32,476 bases of DNA from JAGQLF01 sp964437465 (GTDB lineage: Bacteria > Patescibacteriota > Dojkabacteria > J137), in NCBI GenBank assembly GCA_964437465.1, contig CAYTGI010000012.1:1-32476 (forward strand), given 5' to 3'. A model generated the notes under the pieces. The model was not told the DNA's origin. It did no database searches and was given only the letters and a program-made list of their open reading frames with translations. Both the position numbers and the translations under genes were made by a program. Below, piece by piece: positions 5,712 to 13,696 of the stretch. The first letter of the stretch is position 1; every line of letters begins with the position of its first letter.

Positions 5712-8111
5712 TTATACAATAATATTCAAAATCTTATCTTGAACATAAATAATCTTCTTAGGCTCCCCTTCAAGATATTTAGCAACACTCTCTACATCTC
5801 TAGCTTTTTTCATTACTGACTCCTGATCTTCACCAGGTTCAATCTCAATTGTTCCTCTAACTTTACCGTTAACCTGAACTCCAATAGTTAAAAGGTCGTC
5901 TTTCGCAAGCTCATCATCATATTCTGGCCAATTCTGGTTATGAATTGAGAATTCATTTCCTAATTTTGACCATAATTCTTCAGTAACGTAAGGAGCGAAT
6001 GGAGCAAGAATTAATAAAAATCTCTCAAAAACTGATTTATTTATTTTCTCTTCTTTAGTTAAAAAATTATTAAATTCCATGAATTTAGCAACAGCTGTGT
6101 TAAAGCTTAAAGTATCAATTGCGTTTCCAATATACTTTATTAATTTATTAATCTCTCTTTCTTGAGTATCAGTTTCAAAAGTACCATCTAATTTGTCGAA
6201 GTTGTCCCACGCTTTCGACAAAAACCTGGATACTCCAATCTCAGCCTTTGTATCCCATGGCATTGTAGAGTCAAACGGTCCCATGAACATTTCATAAACT
6301 CTAAGTGTATCTGCTCCAAACTTTTCTATCTCATCTTTTGGGTCAATTGTGTTTCCCCATCTCTTACTCATTTTTCTACTGTCTTCCGCTAATACCATTC
6401 CTTGGTGTCTAAGTTTTTGAAATGGTTCATCAAAATCAATGTATCCTTCATCAAACAAAAACTTAGTAAAAAACCTTGCGTACATTAAATGTAAAACTGT
6501 ATGTTCAGCTCCACCAACATATAAGTCGACTGGCAACCATGATTTAAGCTTTTCGCTATCTGAAAATGCCTCAGTGTTATGTGGATCAGCAAATCTAAAA
6601 AAGTACCAGCTTGAATCCATAAAAGTATCTAATGTATCTACTTCATAGTGCCAACCTTCACCGTACTTTTCTTCAGCTTGTTTTTTGAAAGATTCAGAAC
6701 TTGCTAACGGTGATTTACCTTTCGGATTATAATCAACGTCCGTAGGTAATAGTAATGGTAAATCTTCTTCAGCTATTGGGTGAGCATTTCCTTCCGGATC
6801 ATAGACAACAGGAATTGGACATCCCCAATACCTTTGTCTTGAAACTAACCAATCCCTAAGTCGATAAGTAGTTTTTCTTTTTCCTATACCTTGCTTCTCA
6901 ATTTCTTCTATCGATTTAGAAATTGCGTCATTTGTATTTAACCCATTTAAGAAATCTGAGTTTATATGTTCCCCATCATCATGGTGTGGAAGCTCCTCTC
7001 CTTCGACTACTTTAATTACTTCAATATCGTATTTTTCTGCAAACTCAAAATCTCTCTCATCATGAGCAGGCACTGCCATAATAGCTCCAGTTCCATAACC
7101 TCCTAAAACGTAATCTGCTACATAAATTGGAATTTCTTTTGCTGTGAATGGATTTATAGCAACAACTCCTTCAAGCTTTACACCAGTCTTTTCTTTCTGC
7201 TGTTGTCTCTGTAGGTCAGTTTTATTTTCTGCTACTTTTACATACCCATCAACTTCACTGAAATTAGTTATGTCATCCTGAACTTGTTTCAGGATCTCGT
7301 GCTCTGGAGCTATAACCATAAAAGTTGCTCCAAAAATTGTATCCGGTCTTGTTGTAAAAACGTTTAATTTACCAAGATCTTTATCATCATTCGTAATTCG
7401 TAATTTAAAATTAATTTCAGCGCCTTCACTTCTTCCAATCCAATTTTTTTGTCCTAATTTAGTACTTTCTGGCCAATCAATTTTATCTAAGTCTTCAACT
7501 AATCTATCTGCAAAATCAGTAATCTTAAAGAACCATTGATCCATATCTTTTTGTTCTACTACAGCACCAGATCGTTCAGCAGTCCCATCAGGTAGAACTT
7601 GTTCGTTTGCAAGCACAGTTTGATCCACAGGATCCCAATTAACTGGAGCTGTCTTTTTGTACGCCAAACCTTTCTTGTACAGTTGTAAGAAAATCCATTG
7701 ATTCCACTTCATAAATTCAGGATCATGAGATGAAATCTCCCTGCTCCAATCGTATGAAATTCCTAGCCCATCAATTTGCTCCTTGAAATATTTAATAGCT
7801 TTGTTTGTTGATTCTTCAGGAGGTGTACCAGTTTTAATAGCATAGTTTTCAGCTGGCAAGCCAAACGAATCAAAACCAATAGGATGAAGAACCTTGTTAC
7901 CTTTCATTCTATTAAATCTTGCAACAACGTCTGTACCTAAGTAACCACGAGGATGTCCTACATGTAACCCTGATCCTGAAGGATATGGATACATATCTAA
8001 AATATATGCTTTCTTGTCTCCTTTTTTTATTTCAGGAGTTTTATATATTTCTTCTTTATTCCACTTCTCTTGCCATTTTTTTTCATATTCAGATGGATTA
8101 AATTTATTCAT
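5712..8111 (-). CDS. leuS: Leucyl-tRNA synthetase
   Basis: This is a class Ia synthetase that charges tRNA-Leu; 799 residues is normal for the bacterial type. The HIGH motif reads HVGH (50-53) in PYPSGSGLHVGHPRGY. The KMSKS loop reads KMSKR near residue 580. The CP1 editing domain is present, with TTRPDTIFGATF and AVPAHDERDFEFA, so mischarged tRNA should be hydrolysed. A knuckle-less WDPVDQTVLANEQV replaces the zinc cysteines often found there. Two segments look like translated repeats: KLRITNDDK (about 234-242) and EILKQVQDDI (about 271-280), the latter from a palindrome at 7275-7295. The start ATG at 8111 fits the family N-terminus. Confidence 0.98.
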   Translation of the reverse strand: MNKFNPSEYEKKWQEKWNKEEIYKTPEIKKGDKKAYILDMYPYPSGSGLHVGHPRGYLGTDVVARFNRMKGNKVLHPIGFDSFGLPAENYAIKTGTPPEESTNKAIKYFKEQIDGLGISYDWSREISSHDPEFMKWNQWIFLQLYKKGLAYKKTAPVNWDPVDQTVLANEQVLPDGTAERSGAVVEQKDMDQWFFKITDFADRLVEDLDKIDWPESTKLGQKNWIGRSEGAEINFKLRITNDDKDLGKLNVFTTRPDTIFGATFMVIAPEHEILKQVQDDITNFSEVDGYVKVAENKTDLQRQQQKEKTGVKLEGVVAINPFTAKEIPIYVADYVLGGYGTGAIMAVPAHDERDFEFAEKYDIEVIKVVEGEELPHHDDGEHINSDFLNGLNTNDAISKSIEEIEKQGIGKRKTTYRLRDWLVSRQRYWGCPIPVVYDPEGNAHPIAEEDLPLLLPTDVDYNPKGKSPLASSESFKKQAEEKYGEGWHYEVDTLDTFMDSSWYFFRFADPHNTEAFSDSEKLKSWLPVDLYVGGAEHTVLHLMYARFFTKFLFDEGYIDFDEPFQKLRHQGMVLAEDSRKMSKRWGNTIDPKDEIEKFGADTLRVYEMFMGPFDSTMPWDTKAEIGVSRFLSKAWDNFDKLDGTFETDTQEREINKLIKYIGNAIDTLSFNTAVAKFMEFNNFLTKEEKINKSVFERFLLILAPFAPYVTEELWSKLGNEFSIHNQNWPEYDDELAKDDLLTIGVQVNGKVRGTIEIEPGEDQESVMKKARDVESVAKYLEGEPKKIIYVQDKILNIIV
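7271..7297. repeat. Short palindromic repeat inside leuS
   Basis: ATCCTGAA (7275-7282), a CTTGT loop, and TTCAGGAT (7288-7295) sit within TGTCATCCTGAACTTGTTTCAGG.... This exact type of element (TCATCCTGAACTTGTTTCAGGATCT) is a widely dispersed short repeat in many bacterial genomes. Here it is translated in frame as EILKQVQDD within the LeuRS editing domain. Confidence 0.85.
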
Positions 8112-8151
8112 TAATTAAGTATTTAAAAAATATCAAAAAATTTTTTGCACG

Positions 8152-8157
8152 ATTATA
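8152..8157 (-). promoter_or_regulatory. Probable -10 box of the leuS operon
   Basis: TATAAT on the minus strand lies about 41 bases upstream of the leuS ATG. No convincing -35 hexamer is seen and there is no TGn extension. It is followed by a leader rich in A and T. Confidence 0.45.
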
Positions 8158-8307
8158 TTTTCTCCCTTTAAGAGAGGAATAATTTATTTGAAAGAATATA
8201 GTTTTGTATCTGGATCACCATGAATGATTATAACAAAGAGATACATATATCTATACAATTCATATTCGATTTTGTAATATATAAGTATAGTTTTTAACTA
8301 ATTTTCT

Positions 8308-8754
8308 ATGAATGAAGAGAAGAAACAAGTGCCGATTATTATAGGAGGTACTATTATTGCCGCTACAATTGCAGTAGGAGGATTGATATTTATAACTGAA
8401 AACTCTAATAATCAGAATTCTCCTCAATTAATCCCTGAGAACTTTTCAGGATATAGAGATGGAAGATTTTATAACGAAGCAAGTTATTATGTTGAGCCTA
8501 CTGATACTAATGAAACTATAGAAGTTGTTATTGAATTAGAAGATGGGATAATTAGTAATATTGAGGCTGTAAGTATTGAAAATGGAGAAATTATTCCTAA
8601 TGACTATTTAGAAGAGTTTGAAAATGAAATATCAAATCTTATAATCGGCAAACCACTAAATGAAGTCAGTGAGGTACAAGTATCAGGATCATCTTTAACT
8701 ACAGAAGCATTTATTGAAGCAGTAGAAAAAATTAAGCAAGATGCTTCTGTATAG
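8308..8754 (+). CDS. Membrane-anchored FMN-binding-domain-like protein
   Basis: The protein has 148 residues: an N-terminal membrane anchor (about 8-30), a short Asn-rich linker and one domain (about 47-145). The domain starts YRDGRFYNEASYYV, continues with an I-x-V-x-I-x-L-E-D-G-x-I strand pattern, and ends VQVSGSSLTTEAFIEAVEKIKQ. This matches the FMN-binding domain family (PF04205-like), in which a Thr after S-G-A-[TS]-x receives covalent FMN from the ApbE flavin transferase. The acceptor equivalent here is T131 in SGSSLT. Binding of FMN is inference, and no ApbE gene is in the window. It is divergent from leuS, and its stop abuts the stop of the next, convergent gene. Confidence 0.75.
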   Translation: MNEEKKQVPIIIGGTIIAATIAVGGLIFITENSNNQNSPQLIPENFSGYRDGRFYNEASYYVEPTDTNETIEVVIELEDGIISNIEAVSIENGEIIPNDYLEEFENEISNLIIGKPLNEVSEVQVSGSSLTTEAFIEAVEKIKQDASV

Positions 8755-10410
8755 CTAACTTGTAACAACTCCGATTCCTGCAGATGGAGAGCTTGCGGAA
8801 AATATGAACCCCATATTTTCACCCCCATTTATTTCACCAGTTAAGTTAATCCCCTTAATCGCCTGAGAACATACTTCACCAATAGTTAAAACTGCATTTG
8901 TTCTAACATTTACAATTGTTTCCGCCCCTCCTCTACCAGGAGTAATTTGTGCTTGTGCTTCTATACAACCATTACTAACTGCTCCATTAATAACATAGCT
9001 CCATTTATTATTACCAATATAATCAGCCTGGAAAGTCCATCCTTTATCTTCTAACGTTGTGGTTTGAGGTCCATCATTACCTGGATCCTCAACAGTATTA
9101 GTAACTCTTTCAACTCTCAACTCTAGCTCAGACTCTTCATCTGCATTGTATGTTCCAACAAGCTCAAAATTATTAAAAGCCTGTGTACAACTTATATTAG
9201 GGTTATTTAGAGTGGTTAAGGTTACTCTAATTATAACTGTTCCTGGTCCATCTTGAGGTACAAAGATCTCTTCTGCTGCAGATGTACAACCATCTGGAAC
9301 TTGACCTGTTATCTTATAACTCCATTCTCCTCTACCTACATACACGGAAGTAACTGAGATACCATCTGAAGTTTGATTAATTTCTCTGCCTTCAGAAACA
9401 TTTCCATTATTATTAACAAGTAATTTAAGTCCAGTATTACCTGCTGATGTATACGAACCAGTAAGTTCAAAATCTTGGAATGCTTGTGTACAAGTTATAT
9501 TGGGATCATTATTTTCTTGTAGTGTTACTGTTGCCACCGCTGTCCTTGTAGCACTAGATTCATTACCACTACTATCACTAGGACCACCTGATTGGTTTAT
9601 TTCTACTTCAACTGAAGCTGTTGTACAACCATTAGGTACCTGACCTGTTATTGTATAGTTCCATGTATCTGATCCATCAAAAGTTGAAATCATTCTTACT
9701 CCGTTATTCTCTCTTACTAAAGTATGTTGATCACCAGCAGATAGATCATTTACTTCAAAAGTCATATTTGATTCTATTGAAGCACTAAAACTTCCCGTTA
9801 ATTCTATTGGAGCTTCATTAATATCACATCTCTCAATAATATTTTCATTAACACTTAATTCCAGTACTACGTCTACCTGTTCTGACAAGCTTTCTCGAAT
9901 AGTAATTTTTTCATTTGCATTTATACATCCACTAGGAAGATTACCGGTTATAGTATAATCCCATTCATTATCATCAGCATTAAAAACCGCCTCATAGATA
10001 AATCCATTATCTTCAAGAGATATTGTTCTACCATCAGTACTTCCAGGTGAAATTACGCAAGAGTCTTCATTATATTTTTTTGCAAAATTTGCGAAGTCAG
10101 GTAAATCCACTGTTCCATTTTCATTAAAGTCAGTATATCCACATGAATATATTAAATTATCCGGAGGATTTTCAACCTCACAATCATCCCCGTACTGTCT
10201 TGCAAAATTTGAAAAATCAATTAAAGTTAACTGCTCATCCTCATTTGAATCCATTGGTCCACAAGCATGGATTCGAACTGGGTCAGTAACGCTAACATCC
10301 TTAGGTTCACTTACTCTATCTATGTTTTGAATAGATAAAAGTCCTGCTATTATTACAAACGAAATAAACACATTATAAAAAAGAAGTTTCCTTGAAGTTA
10401 AATATCTCAT
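8755..10410 (-). CDS. Anchored surface protein: two dockerin-like EF-hands and four Cys-pair beta repeats
   Basis: The protein has 551 residues. An N-terminal membrane anchor (about 8-28) is followed by the leader PKDVSVTDPVR. Two Cys-bracketed calcium loops come next: C50...D54-N56-D58...D65...C77 and C90...D94-N96-N98-G99...D105...C118. Each ends with a DF(S/A)NFA(R/K)xY helix, like half-dockerins. Four beta repeats of about 90-110 residues follow, centred on W150/C162/C195, W250/C262/C307, W363/C375/C408 and W470/C482/C514. Their pattern is W-x-Y-x-I-x-G-x-(V/L)-x-x-G-C...C-x-(Q/I)-A. Such G-x-LP-x-x-C...C modules occur in secreted hypothetical proteins of other bacteria. Disulfides and calcium binding are inferred. 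A role in adhesion or surface assembly is likely. Confidence 0.8.
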   Translation of the reverse strand: MRYLTSRKLLFYNVFISFVIIAGLLSIQNIDRVSEPKDVSVTDPVRIHACGPMDSNEDEQLTLIDFSNFARQYGDDCEVENPPDNLIYSCGYTDFNENGTVDLPDFANFAKKYNEDSCVISPGSTDGRTISLEDNGFIYEAVFNADDNEWDYTITGNLPSGCINANEKITIRESLSEQVDVVLELSVNENIIERCDINEAPIELTGSFSASIESNMTFEVNDLSAGDQHTLVRENNGVRMISTFDGSDTWNYTITGQVPNGCTTASVEVEINQSGGPSDSSGNESSATRTAVATVTLQENNDPNITCTQAFQDFELTGSYTSAGNTGLKLLVNNNGNVSEGREINQTSDGISVTSVYVGRGEWSYKITGQVPDGCTSAAEEIFVPQDGPGTVIIRVTLTTLNNPNISCTQAFNNFELVGTYNADEESELELRVERVTNTVEDPGNDGPQTTTLEDKGWTFQADYIGNNKWSYVINGAVSNGCIEAQAQITPGRGGAETIVNVRTNAVLTIGEVCSQAIKGINLTGEINGGENMGFIFSASSPSAGIGVVTS

Positions 10411-10419
10411 AAAATGACA

Positions 10420-10448
10420 TTGATAATATATTCTGAGATTATTATATA
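10420..10448 (+). promoter_or_regulatory. Possible promoter of the serine hydrolase gene
   Basis: TTGATA (10420-10425) and TATATA (10443-10448) are spaced by 17 bases. They lie in the 67-bp region between two divergent genes. The -10 match is weak, and TATATT at 10445-10450 is an alternative. Confidence 0.3.
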
Positions 10449-10477
10449 TTCTAATTCACTAAGACACAAATATCACT

Positions 10478-11614
10478 TTGAAGAAAAAGCTAAATAAGGA
10501 GAAAAAGATAGGTCAGAAGATAAAAGACTCTCAAAAATTCTATAACCTAATATATTTTTTCGCTTTTCTAGGGTTTTATTTTTCAGGATTAATATTTCTC
10601 TCAGCATACATTTTTTGGCCTAGAAATACCCCAATCAAGGAAATCCCAATTGATATAAATCCAGAAATTATAATTGAAAAGGTTGAAGGAGATATGGATA
10701 TTCCTGTTGAAGAAAAGTATTTTGATTTTTATAAAAATATCCTACTATCGGCTTATCCTAATAACAACATTCAAGAAACTGACAAAGGTATTAACCTTTC
10801 TTATGAATCAGGTTTTCTACAAATAAGAGAAATCCCTAATAAATTTGATCCAAAAGTGCTTGAGCAAAGTATAAGAAATATTTTAGGTAACCAGGTTGAT
10901 AATTATGGGGTGTATTTCTATGATTTTAGCAGAGATATTGAGGTTGGTGTAAATGAGGATATGATCTTACCACCTATGAGTATATCTAAGCTTCCAGTTG
11001 GAGTTATGATGATGAGAGAGATAGATAAGGGCAACTTCACTTTAGACTCCTACTATCCTTTCAGAGCTTCTGCAGTTTCGAATCCAACGAATGTTCTAGA
11101 TGGATCATATGTTGGAACAAGTTTTCCAATAAGAGATTATCTTAGATTCTTGATTATTGATAGTGATAATTCCTCAATTAGAATGCTTGAAGAGCTAATG
11201 GGTGTATATTTAGCTGTAAATGAAAAGGTGAAAAATGAATTAGGAGTTAATACTTTCTTTAGAAATCCGCATGATGCAACTGCAAAGGATGTTGGAAGAG
11301 TTTATGTTGGACTTTATAACGGTGAATACTTAACTCCAGAAAGCAATGAGTTTTTTATAAATCTACTGAAAAATACTCACTGGAGTCTACAAGATGGCAT
11401 TCCAGTTGGAGTTCCTGAACCTTATAAGTCTCAAATAGCTCACAAAACTGGACAAGGAGCCTCTGTTCCAGGATTTATATGGGAAGACTCAGGGATAGTT
11501 TATGGAGAGAAGGCTGATTATGTTCTAGTAATTCTTAATCACAAAATTAATATTGTGGAAGCTAGATCGAATATTCAACAGATCTCTGCTTTAGTTTGGG
11601 AAACTACTCAATAG
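10478..11614 (+). CDS. Membrane-anchored class A beta-lactamase-fold serine hydrolase
   Basis: The protein has 378 residues: a basic N-terminus, a membrane anchor (about 21-46), a linker region (50-130) and a penicillin-recognising domain (about 135-375). All three active-site signatures of the fold are visible: S168-I-S-K171 (SxxK), S229-D-N231 (SDN) and K323-T-G325. The omega-loop ExxLN of true class A beta-lactamases is not seen, and that part is short (NTFFRNPHDATAKDVG). So it is more likely a transpeptidase- or carboxypeptidase-like wall enzyme than a drug-degrading lactamase. It faces outward, if the anchor is right. The start is TTG. Its stop TAG directly abuts the stop of the convergent neighbour. 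Confidence 0.85.
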   Translation: MKKKLNKEKKIGQKIKDSQKFYNLIYFFAFLGFYFSGLIFLSAYIFWPRNTPIKEIPIDINPEIIIEKVEGDMDIPVEEKYFDFYKNILLSAYPNNNIQETDKGINLSYESGFLQIREIPNKFDPKVLEQSIRNILGNQVDNYGVYFYDFSRDIEVGVNEDMILPPMSISKLPVGVMMMREIDKGNFTLDSYYPFRASAVSNPTNVLDGSYVGTSFPIRDYLRFLIIDSDNSSIRMLEELMGVYLAVNEKVKNELGVNTFFRNPHDATAKDVGRVYVGLYNGEYLTPESNEFFINLLKNTHWSLQDGIPVGVPEPYKSQIAHKTGQGASVPGFIWEDSGIVYGEKADYVLVILNHKINIVEARSNIQQISALVWETTQ

Positions 11615-13420
11615 TTAACTAATTAGTTGATTTACTATTTCATCAGCTATTTCGAGAAAATCTGTTAGGGTATCCTCTGTGTTTACAGTTATTTTAGCTA
11701 ATAAACTTACTGTAACTTTTTCAGATGTATCCTCAAAAGTATAACCAAAATCAGCAAGCTCAATAAAAACCATTCTATTTTCTAAAATTAAACATTCTTC
11801 TCCGCTTCCAGCCTCTTCTATTCTCTCAATTAGATCTTCTCTATCATTCTCTAGATCATCTCTAGAGATTACTTGTACTGCATCAGTTTCATAGTAAGTA
11901 TAGTCACCATCTATGTTTCTATATCTAGTCGCTCTATTACCTAAATCAGTTACCAGTCCTTCATCTTGGCAGAATACCTTAGGCTGAGGTAATACTGCTG
12001 CACCTCCAATGTTATCGCCCATTTTCATGAATGTTAGGGAAAGTAAATTGTTATCGTTGTTAGTGAAATTAACCATATGAGATATAGATCTTACATCATC
12101 ACTTGAATCATTATTAATTACCTCAGATACGTTGACTGATGAGGGATAATCTATCTCAACTCCCTGAACTCCTCTAGGTGTTATTGAGGTAATTGAATCA
12201 TCTCCATTCTCAGAGGTAGAACCCGTACATGATTTATTATAAACTCTTGCAAATCTAGAAAAATCATTAAGATTAACCTCTCCATTCTCATCCATGTCAG
12301 CATAACCACAGACGTTAGGATCCTCTCCAGTTTTAGAGAAAGAAAGATATTCTCCAGTCAACTTCTCTTCGTTCTCACCATCAGATATTTTAGCCTCGTC
12401 AGAGTAGTTAATAACAACATCTTCTAGAGCATCCATTATTCTAAACGAAATTAATCCTAAATTATCCCCCTCAACAAATGGTTCTTCGTTTGCGATAGTA
12501 AAACATAGTCTAGAAGTACTTATTATAAAATCTTCAGTATTATATTCAGCACAAGTTGTAGTACCTATAATTCTATTACTAGCTGTAGTAATAAAATCTA
12601 CAAGTATTGCATTTTCGAACTCAAGGTCTACATTTCCTGCATATCCATTCTCAAACTCTTCAGGAGCTTCAATGTGAATTCCAACAATATCAATTTCATC
12701 AAGTGGTCCAACAGGCTCTGTGACTAGCCATATTTCATTATATTCAACAATTTCTGTACCATCTGTTACATCTATCTCAATTTCGAAATTAGTAAGTATC
12801 TCATCATAAGTTAAAGAGCTTAGCATAGTACTATCAACTCCCAATGACATAGTCCCGATTATAGTACCTTCACCGATAGAATTAGATCTTGCTGCAGAGG
12901 CACACAAACGATTATCTTCAACTAGTAAATTGGTACATTGATCTCCTCCTAAAAAATCTAACCATCCCTCTCCAGGAGTGAATGCTAAAATTTTCACAGA
13001 GTCTGAAATTTCATCTTTAAGAGTTAGGTTAAAATCTACACCATTATATTCTTCTTCACCCAGATTAATATCTGTATTACCTATTTGAGCTTTTCGAATT
13101 GATTCCGTTTCAGTTGCACCTACGAAAGTCTCTCCATCAAAAAGTAACCTAACATTTAATAATGTCATGTATGGAATATCTGAAGGAGGCGTTTCAGGAA
13201 TAAAACATTCAGAGTTAAATACCCTTGCAAAATTTGCAAAGTCATCCAACTCTACAATCTTATCTCCATCAATATCTATTGGAGGACACTCTCTAACTGT
13301 ATCAGTTACACCAACATCTGGCTCATCGTCAATCGACCTCCGCTGAGAAAAATTAAATGCTCCAAGAATTAAAACTATTGAAGCTATAAATATCCATGCT
13401 AAAAGTATTGTTTTTTTCAT
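11615..13420 (-). CDS. Anchored surface protein with dockerin-like EF-hands and cohesin-like modules
   Basis: The protein has 601 residues. A membrane anchor (about 4-22) is followed by the shared leader PDVGVTDTVR. The first Cys-bracketed calcium loop is C45...D49-D51-D53...D60...C72, and the second is C371...D375-D377-N379-G380...D386...C398. Both end DF(A/S)xFARV(F/Y). Between them lie two beta modules (about 85-195 and 245-345) whose strand pattern, such as GVDFNLTL...VKILAFTPGEGWLDF and GNVDLEFENAILVDF...LGLISFRI, resembles cohesin or cohesin-like adhesion domains. Each has a Cys pair (C162/C173 and C290/C306). The C-terminal 200 residues are not recognised. It is probably translated together with the small gene 5 bp upstream. 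Confidence 0.75.
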   Translation of the reverse strand: MKKTILLAWIFIASIVLILGAFNFSQRRSIDDEPDVGVTDTVRECPPIDIDGDKIVELDDFANFARVFNSECFIPETPPSDIPYMTLLNVRLLFDGETFVGATETESIRKAQIGNTDINLGEEEYNGVDFNLTLKDEISDSVKILAFTPGEGWLDFLGGDQCTNLLVEDNRLCASAARSNSIGEGTIIGTMSLGVDSTMLSSLTYDEILTNFEIEIDVTDGTEIVEYNEIWLVTEPVGPLDEIDIVGIHIEAPEEFENGYAGNVDLEFENAILVDFITTASNRIIGTTTCAEYNTEDFIISTSRLCFTIANEEPFVEGDNLGLISFRIMDALEDVVINYSDEAKISDGENEEKLTGEYLSFSKTGEDPNVCGYADMDENGEVNLNDFSRFARVYNKSCTGSTSENGDDSITSITPRGVQGVEIDYPSSVNVSEVINNDSSDDVRSISHMVNFTNNDNNLLSLTFMKMGDNIGGAAVLPQPKVFCQDEGLVTDLGNRATRYRNIDGDYTYYETDAVQVISRDDLENDREDLIERIEEAGSGEECLILENRMVFIELADFGYTFEDTSEKVTVSLLAKITVNTEDTLTDFLEIADEIVNQLIS

Positions 13421-13425
13421 ATTAT

Positions 13426-13641
13426 TTAATTACAACTATTGCAATATATTCTAATAAAATCAGTCTCAGTCAAGAAATTATCTCTGTACATTTTGTAAAC
13501 TTTGGGATTAATCTTTTCCCTTGCTATATCAGAAACACCTACATCTTGAACAGGCTCAGGTATTTCAAATACGAAGTAAGCAAGAAAGCTAACCAAAATT
13601 GTTAGCAATGTTCCCCATAACAAAAATAATATTAATCTCAT
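13426..13641 (-). CDS. Small anchored paralogue of the dockerin-like proteins
   Basis: The protein has 71 residues: a membrane anchor (about 2-26), the leader PVQDVGVSDIAR shared with the two large surface proteins, and a short tail ending FLTETDFIRIYCNSCN. The tail resembles the exit helix of their Cys-bracketed EF-hands (L-x-x-x-DF-x-R-x-Y...C), but the calcium loop itself is not recognisable. It may be a truncated duplicate or a minimal partner subunit. It lies downstream of secY and 5 bp upstream of the 601-residue gene, so the two form an operon. Confidence 0.65.
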   Translation of the reverse strand: MRLILFLLWGTLLTILVSFLAYFVFEIPEPVQDVGVSDIAREKINPKVYKMYRDNFLTETDFIRIYCNSCN

Positions 13642-13671
13642 CTAGTAAGGCTGAATTACTATGTTTAGAAT

Positions 13672-13677
13672 ATTATA
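13672..13677 (-). promoter_or_regulatory. Probable -10 box of the surface-protein operon
   Basis: TATAAT on the minus strand lies in the 55-bp spacer between secY and the 71-residue gene, about 31 bases upstream of its ATG. No good -35 at 17 bp is seen, although a TTGACT occurs too close (12 bp). Confidence 0.4.
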
Positions 13678-13696
13678 TAGTAAGGGTTAAGTCAAT

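Noticed and set aside
13396..13605. Plus-strand frame over the 71-residue surface protein gene
   Set aside because: The minus-strand gene shares its anchor and leader with two neighbours, and the plus-strand product has no such support.
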